A stretch of DNA of 64,000 nt. Source: Synechococcus sp. UW105. Its GTDB lineage: Bacteria; Cyanobacteriota; Cyanobacteriia; PCC-6307; Cyanobiaceae. The stretch lies in NCBI RefSeq assembly GCF_900473935.1, contig NZ_UCNN01000005.1, positions 62,001-126,000 on the forward strand, read 5' to 3'. The notes beneath the pieces were generated by a model, which saw nothing but the letters and a program-made list of their open reading frames with translations, made no database searches and was not told the DNA's origin. This document shows, in pieces, positions 18,987-26,936 of the stretch; position 1 is the first letter of the stretch, and each line of letters begins with the position of its first letter. A program made the translations under genes and the position numbers.

Positions 18987-19424
18987 TTACGAGACGGTGC
19001 TGAACAGAGCATGCAAATCACGACAAATCTGCTGTAGATGCAGCACCTGATCGGGCTGAGGCAGGTGCCGTCCACTGGGCTGCCAGTCCCCGACGGTGGC
19101 CAGGCGCCAGCGTTCGCCGTCGTAGGTCATTCCTCGCATCAGCACACCAAGAAGGGGTGAACTCTGCTTTCGCGGATCGGCCTGTAGGCGCAATTGCAAC
19201 AGCAGGCTGCGGCACTCCAGCCGGGGACTCCAGCCGGGGAAATGGAAGGAGAAATCCAGGGTTTCCTGCTCGGTCCACTGACGGGTCTGAGGGTCGTCCC
19301 GCCAAGGCCGAAGGTTGGGCTTGGCAGCAGGGAAGTGCTGACGCACCAAGGTCACCGATGAAGCCAAGGCCTGGGCCTGAGGCACGCTGTGAATGGCTTC
19401 AGCTGCGTTCACACCACCGTCCAA
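18987..19424 (-). CDS. conserved-type hypothetical protein
   Basis: A 145-residue soluble protein, not recognised. It has a helical N terminus with Ala/Val-rich SVPQAQALASSVTLVRQHF, a middle stretch of alternating aromatic and hydrophobic residues (LDFSFHFPGWSPRLECRSLL) suggesting beta strands, and VLMRGMTYDGERWRLATVGDW. No signal peptide, membrane segment or metal motif is visible. Normal base composition and a following terminator support a real gene. Upstream of ho1 on the same strand; no functional inference is justified. Confidence 0.6.
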   Translation of the reverse strand: MDGGVNAAEAIHSVPQAQALASSVTLVRQHFPAAKPNLRPWRDDPQTRQWTEQETLDFSFHFPGWSPRLECRSLLLQLRLQADPRKQSSPLLGVLMRGMTYDGERWRLATVGDWQPSGRHLPQPDQVLHLQQICRDLHALFSTVS

Positions 19425-19501
19425 TCACCTATCGGTAAGGATGAATGCTTCCTGGTCTGTCTGCCAGCGGCCGTTACGGTTGCGACCGAGGTGTTCAGAC
19501 C

Positions 19502-20833
19502 ATGGCTTTCCGCTCGATCAGCACCCGCCTCAGCCTTTACGGAATGGTGGGCATCGTTGCCGCTGCTGTGCATTACGGCGTGCTGATTGCACTGCGATGG
19601 GCCATGCCCATCTGGCTAGCCAATCCTCTGGCGTTCTTGGCGGCCTCGTTGACGGGATATCTAGGCCACGCCCGCTTCACCTTCCGGCCGGAGACAGGCG
19701 GGGCCCGGTTCGCCCGCCGCTGGTTGGTGGTGCAGTACGCCATCAATCTCACCGTTTGCGGACTGCTACCGCTTGCACTGCCCGCAGCAACCTTGGCAAC
19801 CCTGATCGGGACCAACGCCTCGATAGCAGTGCTGGACACCATTTTTGTCTTCACTCCCACGGTGCTCAATGCTCTGATCTGGTCGAGAGCGGCACGCTTC
19901 AGTCAACGACGGCGAAGCCATGGCCAGAGACCGCGCCTGCATGCCGACGACCTCGGACTAAGTCAGGCCACCAACGAAGCAATCCTGGGCCTGATCGAAG
20001 CCGGACAGCTGGATGGTGCCAGCCTGCTAGTCAACGGTCCGGAAACAAGGCCAGCCCTGGAGCGCTGGCATCAACTCGCCACCCTGAAACCAAACCAGCA
20101 GCTCTGCCTCCATCTCTGCCTCACTGAAGGGCCGTCGAGTGCGCCATGCGATGCCGTTCCAGACCTGGTCAACAACCACGGCCATTTCAATCTCTCCTTC
20201 GGACAATGGCTGCTTCTATCGCTCCTGCCGCGGAGCCATCGTCGCCGCCGCCTCGTGACAACACAACTCCGCCTCGAAATCTCAGCCCAGATCCAACGCT
20301 TCCGTCAACTCTGTGGATCCGATGCCATTGCCCTCGACGGCCACCAACACATCCATCTGGTGCCCCTCATTCACGACACGCTGCTCAGCCTCGCCGCTGA
20401 GCAGCGGATCACCTGGATGCGTAGCACCGCCGAACCATTGCCCACAGGGCTACCCCTGTGCTGCTGGTGGGACGCCATCCGCGGCGCAGGGTTACTCAAG
20501 TGGAGCGTGCTGCAACTGCTCAACGCAAAAGCCAGCAGACGACAGCGCCGACAGGGCATTGCCAGCAACAGCAGCTTTGCCGGAGTGCTCTTCACAGGCC
20601 AAATGAGTGGGGCACCGCTGCAAGCCTGCTGGCAGGAGCTGTGCAGCCGCAAGCTCCCTGACGACAGGTTGCAGACACCAGCGCAGCTGCTCGTGCACCC
20701 TGGTGCCCCGCTTGATTGTGATCTCAACGTTGCCGGTTTTGCCGTCTCAGCTCCTTTCGCCAGCTCCCCCTGGCGACAGCGGGAGTGGAGAGCGATTCAG
20801 CAGTTGATGCAGACCACAGGCACAGCCAACTGA
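19502..20833 (+). CDS. GtrA-like membrane domain fused to YdjC/ChbG-type carbohydrate deacetylase
   Basis: A 443-residue fusion. Residues 1-130 carry four hydrophobic helices in the GtrA/DPMS pattern (LYGMVGIVAAAVHYGVL; NPLAFLAASLTGYLGHARFTF), thought to help flip polyprenyl-linked sugars. Residues 145-440 match YdjC/ChbG deacetylases: LHADDLGLSQATNEAI with metal Asp149/Asp150, the LHLCLTEG block (His203) and the metal-site HQH at 281-283. The ATG at 19502 is chosen so that the GtrA domain begins normally; an in-frame ATG at 19445 is less likely. It converges on a GtrB-like transferase. A coupled transport and deacetylation role is inference. Confidence 0.82.
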   Translation: MAFRSISTRLSLYGMVGIVAAAVHYGVLIALRWAMPIWLANPLAFLAASLTGYLGHARFTFRPETGGARFARRWLVVQYAINLTVCGLLPLALPAATLATLIGTNASIAVLDTIFVFTPTVLNALIWSRAARFSQRRRSHGQRPRLHADDLGLSQATNEAILGLIEAGQLDGASLLVNGPETRPALERWHQLATLKPNQQLCLHLCLTEGPSSAPCDAVPDLVNNHGHFNLSFGQWLLLSLLPRSHRRRRLVTTQLRLEISAQIQRFRQLCGSDAIALDGHQHIHLVPLIHDTLLSLAAEQRITWMRSTAEPLPTGLPLCCWWDAIRGAGLLKWSVLQLLNAKASRRQRRQGIASNSSFAGVLFTGQMSGAPLQACWQELCSRKLPDDRLQTPAQLLVHPGAPLDCDLNVAGFAVSAPFASSPWRQREWRAIQQLMQTTGTAN

Positions 20834-20851
20834 AACCATCGCCAACCCCAC

Positions 20852-21805
20852 TCAGCCATCTCGGTGGATGGTGCGGATGAAGTAGTGGGGACGAGCCTTC
20901 GCCTCGACATAGATCCGACCGATGTATTCACCGAGCACACCGATGCCGATCAGCTGAATCCCGCCAAGAAAGAGAATCGCCACGATCAGCGTGGCGAAAC
21001 CTGGGGCATCCACTCCCGTGAACAGGGTGTCGAGAACGATCACCAGGGCATAGATCAAGCTCAGAAGGGAAACCACAATTCCGATCCCGCTCCAAACCTT
21101 CAACGGCAGCACCGAAAAAGAGAAGATGCCGTCAAGGGCATAGCTCCACAGTTTGAGGGGACTCCAGGAGGTGGTGCCACCGCTGCGACTCACCCGCTGA
21201 TAGGGCATTTCCAGACTGCGAAACCCGGTCCAAGGCAACAAGCCCTTAGAGAAGCGGCTCGACTCACGCAAACTGGTGAGCGCCTCCACCACCGGTGCAT
21301 CAAGCAAGCGGAAATCACCGGCCCCTTCCTTCAACTGGATCGAATCCACCAGCTTGTTGAACACCCGATAGAACCATGAGGCACTGGCCACCTTCAAGCG
21401 TGACTCTTGATCCCGGTCATCACGCACGGCAGTGACAACCTCCGCACCCTCACGCCACGCCTCGATCATCCCCTCAATCAACTCAGGTGGATGCTGAAGA
21501 TCGGAGTCGATCAGCACCGCTGCAGAGCACTGACCACAGGCATGGTCGAGACCCGCGAGCATTGCCGCCTCCTTGCCGAAGTTGCGAGTGAGTTCCAACA
21601 GGGTCACTGCCCCATCACCCTCGCGCTGCCGGTCTTGCCGCTGAAAGGCTCGAATCTGGTCGACGGTGCCATCGCGAGAGCCGTCATCAATCAGCACCAA
21701 ACGCTCCACACCCGGAACTGCCAACACCCGTTCAATGAAATGGGTGATCACGGCCTGTTCGTTGAAACAGGCAGCCACCACCCAAACACCTGCAGGTTTG
21801 GCCAT
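20852..21805 (-). CDS. GtrB/DPM1-like polyprenyl-phosphate glycosyltransferase (GT2)
   Basis: A 317-residue GT2 enzyme expected to load a sugar onto polyprenyl phosphate. It begins VWVVAACFNEQAVITHFIERV, followed by LVLIDDGSRDGT, ELTRNFGKEAAMLAGLDHA and the metal-binding AVLIDSDLQHPPE. Two C-terminal membrane helices (near GIGIVVSLLSLIYALVIV and LIVAILFLGGIQLIGIGVLG) end in EYIGRIYVEAKARPHY, typical of GtrB/YfdH/CsbB. The ATG at 21805 is the true start; the open frame continues antisense into icd. Faces the GtrA-YdjC fusion and probably supplies its substrate. Confidence 0.9.
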   Translation of the reverse strand: MAKPAGVWVVAACFNEQAVITHFIERVLAVPGVERLVLIDDGSRDGTVDQIRAFQRQDRQREGDGAVTLLELTRNFGKEAAMLAGLDHACGQCSAAVLIDSDLQHPPELIEGMIEAWREGAEVVTAVRDDRDQESRLKVASASWFYRVFNKLVDSIQLKEGAGDFRLLDAPVVEALTSLRESSRFSKGLLPWTGFRSLEMPYQRVSRSGGTTSWSPLKLWSYALDGIFSFSVLPLKVWSGIGIVVSLLSLIYALVIVLDTLFTGVDAPGFATLIVAILFLGGIQLIGIGVLGEYIGRIYVEAKARPHYFIRTIHRDG

Positions 21806-21898
21806 GGGTCGTGGGGGCGGATCAGATCGAACTTTAGGGATCCCCCCCGAGTCATAGGCTCGCCCCAGCACAACGTCGCCATGCGGCACACCCCATCT

Positions 21899-23323
21899 AT
21901 GGCCCAGTTCGAGAAGCTCACCGCCCCCACTCAGGGCACGCCAATCCGCTTCGAGAACGGCCAGCCAGTGGTAGCCGACAACCCGATCATTCCCTTCATC
22001 CGCGGCGATGGCACCGGCGTGGACATTTGGCCGGCCACCCAGAAGGTGCTGGATGCCGCCATAGCCAAGGCCTATGACGGCAACAAAACGATCGAATGGT
22101 TCAAGGTCTATGCAGGCGATGAGGCCTGCGACCTCTACGGCACCTATCAATACCTGCCGGAGGACACCCTTGAAGCGATCCGTACCTATGGCGTAGCGAT
22201 CAAAGGCCCGCTCACCACACCTGTTGGCGGCGGCATCCGCTCCCTGAACGTGGCCTTGCGTCAGATCTTCGATCTGTATTCCTGTGTGCGCCCTTGCCGC
22301 TTCTACGCGGGCACCCCTAGCCCACACCGGCGTCCTCAGGATCTAGACGTGATCGTCTACAGGGAAAACACAGAAGACATCTATATGGGGGTGGAATGGG
22401 AGGCCGATGATCCTGTCGGGCAAGAGCTCCGCAAACATCTCAACGACGTCGTGATTCCCGCCAACGGCAAGCTGGGGAAACGCCAGATCCCTGTGGGTTC
22501 TGGCATCGGCATCAAACCGGTGAGCAAGCACGGCAGCCAGCGCCATATCCGCAAGGCGATTCAGCACGCCCTGCGCCTCCAGGGCGATAAGCGCCACGTC
22601 ACCCTGGTGCATAAGGGCAACATCATGAAATTCACCGAGGGGGCGTTCCGCGACTGGGGCTATGAACTTGCCACCAGTGAATTCCGCGATGTGTGCATCA
22701 CTGAACGGGAGAGCTGGATCCTCGGCAACCTCGAACAAGATCCAAACCTGAGCGTGCAGGCCAATGCCCGCATGATTGAGCCTGGCTACGACAGCCTCAC
22801 CCCTGAGAAGACAACCGCCATCGACGCCGAAGTGCAGAGCGTGATCGACGCCATTGGCTCCAGCCACGGAAACGGCAAGTGGAAGCAGATGGTGATGGTC
22901 GATGACCGCATCGCCGACAGCATCTTCCAGCAGATCCAGACCCGTCCCCAGGAGTATTCGATCCTCGCCACCCTCAATCTCAACGGTGACTACATCTCCG
23001 ATGCCGCCGCGGCCATGGTGGGGGGGCTTGGCATGGCCCCCGGTGCCAACATCGGTGAAACAGCGGCCATCTTCGAGGCCACCCACGGCACAGCACCGAA
23101 ACACGCCGGCCTCGACCGCATCAATCCCGGTTCCGTCATCCTCAGTGGCGTGATGATGTTGGAGTTCCTGGGTTGGCAGGAAGCCGCGGACCTCATCACC
23201 AAAGGTCTAAGCACCGCGATCGCCGACAAGCAGGTCACTTACGACCTGGCCAGGCTGATGGAACCTCAGGTGGAGCCGGTGAGTTGCAGCGGCTTCGCCG
23301 ACGCCATCATCAACCGATTCTGA
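21899..23323 (+). CDS. icd: isocitrate dehydrogenase (NADP+)
   Basis: Oxidises isocitrate to 2-oxoglutarate, the carbon skeleton for nitrogen assimilation in cyanobacteria. The 474-residue protein has IPFIRGDGTGVDIWPA, the substrate-phosphate motif GGIRSLNVALRQ, VYRENTEDIYMGVEW, HKGNIMKFTEGAF, and the dinucleotide region GANIGETAAIFEATHGTAPK. The ATG at 21899 is chosen because homologues begin with a short MAQFEK-like leader; an ATG at 21881 adds six residues. It is divergent from the gtrB-like gene across 93 bases, which should hold both promoters. Confidence 0.95.
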   Translation: MAQFEKLTAPTQGTPIRFENGQPVVADNPIIPFIRGDGTGVDIWPATQKVLDAAIAKAYDGNKTIEWFKVYAGDEACDLYGTYQYLPEDTLEAIRTYGVAIKGPLTTPVGGGIRSLNVALRQIFDLYSCVRPCRFYAGTPSPHRRPQDLDVIVYRENTEDIYMGVEWEADDPVGQELRKHLNDVVIPANGKLGKRQIPVGSGIGIKPVSKHGSQRHIRKAIQHALRLQGDKRHVTLVHKGNIMKFTEGAFRDWGYELATSEFRDVCITERESWILGNLEQDPNLSVQANARMIEPGYDSLTPEKTTAIDAEVQSVIDAIGSSHGNGKWKQMVMVDDRIADSIFQQIQTRPQEYSILATLNLNGDYISDAAAAMVGGLGMAPGANIGETAAIFEATHGTAPKHAGLDRINPGSVILSGVMMLEFLGWQEAADLITKGLSTAIADKQVTYDLARLMEPQVEPVSCSGFADAIINRF

Positions 23324-23356
23324 ACGAGGCGTCCCGCCCGCGACGTTTCACCAGTC

Positions 23357-24058
23357 ATGTCAGCCCCGATCCCAACACGCTCAGCAGCCCTTGAGGCCGT
23401 GCTGGCGGGGGATCTGGCACTAACCCGCTGGCATCCCAAGCTCGACCATCTCGCCATCTCCGAGCTCTGCCGACAACTGAGAGTGCCGAGTCACGACAAG
23501 GCCTGGGCCACCACACCCTGGGGCCGCACCCTGCCACGCAGCTGCGTGGGTACGGCCCCAGATCGCTACCGCGGCACTTTGGCGCTGCAGCCCATGCCTT
23601 TGCTGCAACAGATGGAGGAGCTGTTCTTTCAACCGATCGCAACTCTCTTCAGCGATCACTTCGGCACACCGCTCAAGGAGCTCGAACTTGAAGATGGCAC
23701 GCGTGTTCCGGGCTGGGCTCTGCGGGAGATGGCAAACGGAGGCGGCATCCCCGAACACTGCGAACGGGACTGGAATCCTGTGAACCTGATTGAAAATGGA
23801 ACCCTGCTGCCTGCAGCCTTCGAACCACGCTTTCAAATGAGCTTTCTCTATGGCGTGGATTCAGCCACTACAGGCGGCGAGTTGCAGATCAGCACCAGTG
23901 GCGATCAGGTCAAACTGAACCCTGGAGAACTGCTGCTGTTCAACGCCGGCTACCACCGACATCGGGTGTGTCCCACAGGCGGCCCGAGCCAACGGGTGGT
24001 ACTGGGAGGATTCCTACGTCTTCATCGCAGACACACGCACCTGCATTGCTACGTCTGA
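23357..24058 (+). CDS. 2-oxoglutarate/Fe(II) oxygenase-like protein of unknown function
   Basis: A 233-residue soluble protein. The C-terminal half resembles the beta core of prolyl-4-hydroxylase-like oxygenases: GGELQISTSGDQVKLNPGELLLFNAGYHRHRV with candidate iron ligand His202 and candidate 2-oxoglutarate Arg213. The usual HxD iron motif is not present; the nearest match is HCERD (His134, Asp138), so the iron site may be atypical or lost. It starts 33 bases after icd, whose product makes 2-oxoglutarate, and precedes another unknown gene and a PhyH-type oxygenase. Family assignment is tentative. Confidence 0.6.
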   Translation: MSAPIPTRSAALEAVLAGDLALTRWHPKLDHLAISELCRQLRVPSHDKAWATTPWGRTLPRSCVGTAPDRYRGTLALQPMPLLQQMEELFFQPIATLFSDHFGTPLKELELEDGTRVPGWALREMANGGGIPEHCERDWNPVNLIENGTLLPAAFEPRFQMSFLYGVDSATTGGELQISTSGDQVKLNPGELLLFNAGYHRHRVCPTGGPSQRVVLGGFLRLHRRHTHLHCYV

Positions 24059-24117
24059 CGCCACCAATCGGCGCGGTCGCTCTATGCGAATACCGCCTCA
24101 ACGATCCAGAGAGAGGC

Positions 24118-24861
24118 ATGGATCTATCAGTCCCCCTTCCCCCGCCTGGCCAACGCCAGCAGTGGGAGCAATGGCAAGAGGTCTGCGCACGCATCGACCG
24201 TGCCCTGCGAGGGGCAAAGGGGGTGCTGCGGGAACCCTGGCTTGAATTCGACCATCCCTTCCGAGACGCCCCTGGTGTGTTTTTCCGTTTGGATCACCGC
24301 CGCGGACCACGCCAGCAAGGGGTGCTGGAAGCGCGCCGACAGTTGCTACCAAGCCTGACGACCACCTGGCTCATACCGGAGCCAGGCGGAGGTGATCTGG
24401 GCATCAGCCATTGCGGTTTTTTCCCAGGCCGTCCCAGCCATCAGCAAGGCAGGATCCGACTCAACCTCACCGGACCCCACCAATGGTCCTGGCTGCAGAA
24501 GCAGGCTTCTGATCTGTGCACGCCAGGCCTGCATCGCTTGCTCAATCAGGCCAGCCTCTGCTGGTCAGCCACCCTCGATTGGGGGGGAGAAGGCCTCGAC
24601 CAACTCGGGTTTGAACTGTTCCCTGCCGGACGACTGCAACGAGGAAGCGCCGCTGATGCTCCGGAAGTACAGGCCCTCCTCCACACCCTGGCTCCCTGGT
24701 GCCCTGCAGCGGCAATCGAGCACTGCCGTCGCCGCCATCACAACTGGCATCAAGAGGTGGCACCGGGCCATACCGAAGGATTCAGCCACATCAAACTGAG
24801 CCCCCATAGCGATGGCACCTGGTCCATGAAGCTCTATCTGCTGAGCCATGCAACTGGCTGA
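24118..24861 (+). CDS. hypothetical protein
   Basis: A 247-residue soluble protein not recognised. Visible features are a helical N terminus (WEQWQEVCARIDRALRG), a strand-rich centre with FFRLDHRRGPRQQGVLEARRQ, WSWLQKQASDLCTPGLHRL and the C-terminal FSHIKLSPHSDGTWSMKLYL. The ATG at 24118 is favoured because the frame upstream overlaps the preceding gene and lacks protein-like composition. It overlaps the next gene by 14 bases, which implies one operon with the two oxygenase-like genes and glcF. No function is proposed. Confidence 0.6.
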   Translation: MDLSVPLPPPGQRQQWEQWQEVCARIDRALRGAKGVLREPWLEFDHPFRDAPGVFFRLDHRRGPRQQGVLEARRQLLPSLTTTWLIPEPGGGDLGISHCGFFPGRPSHQQGRIRLNLTGPHQWSWLQKQASDLCTPGLHRLLNQASLCWSATLDWGGEGLDQLGFELFPAGRLQRGSAADAPEVQALLHTLAPWCPAAAIEHCRRRHHNWHQEVAPGHTEGFSHIKLSPHSDGTWSMKLYLLSHATG

Positions 24862-25615
24862 CGCCACATTTGAACGCGATGGTTTCGCGCTGGTGCCCCA
24901 ACTCCTCGATGGCGCAGCATGCAACCAATTGCTTGCACTCATCCCGAAGATCTTGAAGGCGGCCGAACGATGGCAGAGCGTAGGTGTGCCGCTCTGGTTT
25001 CTGCAGGATGACCTACCCGAACTGACGGCCCTGCTCCAGCAGCCCACTCTGACCACAAGGCTTCAAGCATGCTGCGGTCTCGATGAGACCGCCCTGCAGC
25101 TGCTGGCGGTGACGCTCTACAACAAACGACCCGGAGACCCTGGCACCGCCTGGCACCAGGACGCCCGTTACATCCCAGCGGATCAGCTGGCCGCCCTGAC
25201 CCTCTGGCTGCCGCTGCAGGCGATCGACTCCAGCAACGGACCGATCCAATTCGTGCCGGGAAGTCAGAACCACTGTCTGATATCACAACCGCAACCCGCC
25301 AGAACCGCTCCGACCGGACTGTCCCAGGCCAAGCCCAGCGTGGCGGCACCGATGGCCTTCGGGGATGGCACCGTGCACACGCCATGGACGCTGCATGGAT
25401 CCAGAAGCAATCGCTCCGCAGCCACACGCCGCGCCCTGATCGTCAATTACCTCAGCGCCCCACTCCGACTGAATCGCAAGCCAAAACTGCATGGACAGTG
25501 CCATCCAGAGGTCGTGAACCAGCTGAGGGAAATCAACCACCAGACCCTCTCGCAGCGGCTCCAACGCCCAGAGATCCAGCCCAGCCCATCAGAATGGAAC
25601 TATGGCCAGCTCTGA
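24848..25615 (+). CDS. phytanoyl-CoA dioxygenase (PhyH) family protein
   Basis: A 255-residue 2-oxoglutarate/Fe(II) oxygenase. The N terminus FERDGFALVPQLLD is typical of PhyH proteins. The iron triad is complete: His103 and Asp105 in WHQD, and His183 in TLHGSRSN, with Arg195 placed to bind 2-oxoglutarate. TLWLPLQAIDSSNGPIQFVPGS is the family's conserved middle block. It overlaps the upstream unknown gene and the downstream glcF by 14 bases each. The substrate is unknown; marine bacterial members act on lipids, osmolytes and secondary metabolites. Confidence 0.85.
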   Translation: MQLADATFERDGFALVPQLLDGAACNQLLALIPKILKAAERWQSVGVPLWFLQDDLPELTALLQQPTLTTRLQACCGLDETALQLLAVTLYNKRPGDPGTAWHQDARYIPADQLAALTLWLPLQAIDSSNGPIQFVPGSQNHCLISQPQPARTAPTGLSQAKPSVAAPMAFGDGTVHTPWTLHGSRSNRSAATRRALIVNYLSAPLRLNRKPKLHGQCHPEVVNQLREINHQTLSQRLQRPEIQPSPSEWNYGQL

Positions 25616-26936
25616 TCCCTCCGACCCCTGCGTGCATTGCGGCTTCTGCCTGCCGACATGCGCCAGTTACCGGGTGATGGGAACGGAGATGGACTCTCCC
25701 CGCGGCCGCATCCATACCCTCAAAGCGATTGACGCCGGGGAACTGGAGCTGGATGCCACTGTGGCCTCCCATTTCGACAGTTGCCTCGGCTGTTTCGCCT
25801 GCGTCAGCGCCTGCCCATCGGGAGTGCGCTACGACCAACTGATCGAAGCCACCCGTCCCCAGCTGAACAAACCCGAACTGCGCAGCTGCTGGCAGACCCG
25901 TTTTCGCCAACTGCTGCTGCAGGTGCTGCCCTATCCGAAACGCCTGCGGGCCCTGCTCACTCCCCTCCGGGCCTACGCCGGCACTCCTATCCAAGACCTC
26001 ATGCGCCGCAGCGGTTTCGTGCGCCTGCTTGGGCCGCAGCTGGAAGCGATGGAGTCGCTCCTGCCCAAGTTGGCAGAGGAAGGCTTCCGCGATCAGTTCC
26101 CTCACATCAACCCGGCCCAGGGAGAGCAACGCGGTCGTGTAGGCCTAGTGCTTGGCTGCGTTCAACGCTGTTTTGACCCGGCAGTCAATGCGGCCACCGT
26201 GGCTGTGCTCCAGGCCAATGGCTACGAAGTCGTGATCCCCTCCAATCAAGGCTGTTGCGGTGCGGTGAGCCATCACCAAGGCCAGATGGAACAGACCAGA
26301 GATCTGGCAAGCGCCCTGGTGGAGAGCTTCACGAGCGACCAGATCGATCCACCACTCGATGCCGTGCTGGTGGCTGCCTCCGGCTGTGGCCACACCATGA
26401 AGGCCTATTCAGAAATCTTGGACGGTGGATCTCAAGCCGATGGCTTTCACTGCCCGGTTCAAGATGTTCACGAGTTCCTCTTCACCAAGGGACTCTCCAA
26501 GCCATTCCAGCAATCCCTGCAACCTCTGTCCCATGCCAACGGGCAAAGGGCCAGTGCCGATCAACCGCTCGTGGTGGCGTATCACGATGCCTGCCACATG
26601 ATTCACGGCCAAGGCATCAGCCATCAGCCTCGCCAGCTCTTAGAAACCATTCCCCACCTCCAACTGCGCGAAGCCACCGAGGCAGGCGTCTGCTGCGGCA
26701 GCGCCGGCATCTACAACCTGGTTCAGCCGGATGAAGCCGCCGAACTGGGCCGGATCAAGGCTGCTGATCTCAGCGGCACCGGCGCCAGTGTGATCGCCAG
26801 CGCCAACATCGGTTGCAGCCTGCAGCTGCGGCGTCATCTACCTGCCACCAGTCACACAGCGGTGGTCAACCACCCGATGGAACTGCTGGCCCGCTCAGCC
26901 TCCCTGATCGGAGCCAAGACTGAAGGTGTGGTTTAG
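25602..26936 (+). CDS. glcF: glycolate dehydrogenase iron-sulfur subunit
   Basis: Electron-transfer subunit of glycolate dehydrogenase, part of photorespiratory glycolate use. The 444-residue protein has two [4Fe-4S] motifs: CVHCGFCLPTC (Cys10, 13, 16, 20) and CLGCFACVSACP (Cys61, 64, 67, 71). Two cysteine-rich CCG domains follow, with GCCGAVSHH and CCGSAGIYNL. It overlaps the PhyH gene by 14 bases and the opposed sugar-acid kinase by 4. The FAD subunit GlcE is encoded about 1.5 kb downstream on the same strand; GlcD is not in the window. Confidence 0.92.
   Translation: MASSDPSDPCVHCGFCLPTCASYRVMGTEMDSPRGRIHTLKAIDAGELELDATVASHFDSCLGCFACVSACPSGVRYDQLIEATRPQLNKPELRSCWQTRFRQLLLQVLPYPKRLRALLTPLRAYAGTPIQDLMRRSGFVRLLGPQLEAMESLLPKLAEEGFRDQFPHINPAQGEQRGRVGLVLGCVQRCFDPAVNAATVAVLQANGYEVVIPSNQGCCGAVSHHQGQMEQTRDLASALVESFTSDQIDPPLDAVLVAASGCGHTMKAYSEILDGGSQADGFHCPVQDVHEFLFTKGLSKPFQQSLQPLSHANGQRASADQPLVVAYHDACHMIHGQGISHQPRQLLETIPHLQLREATEAGVCCGSAGIYNLVQPDEAAELGRIKAADLSGTGASVIASANIGCSLQLRRHLPATSHTAVVNHPMELLARSASLIGAKTEGVV

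Noticed and set aside
21806-22327. N-terminal extension of the GtrB-like protein into icd
   Set aside because: The GT2 fold starts at the ATG at 21805, and the upstream residues are antisense icd without protein-like pattern.
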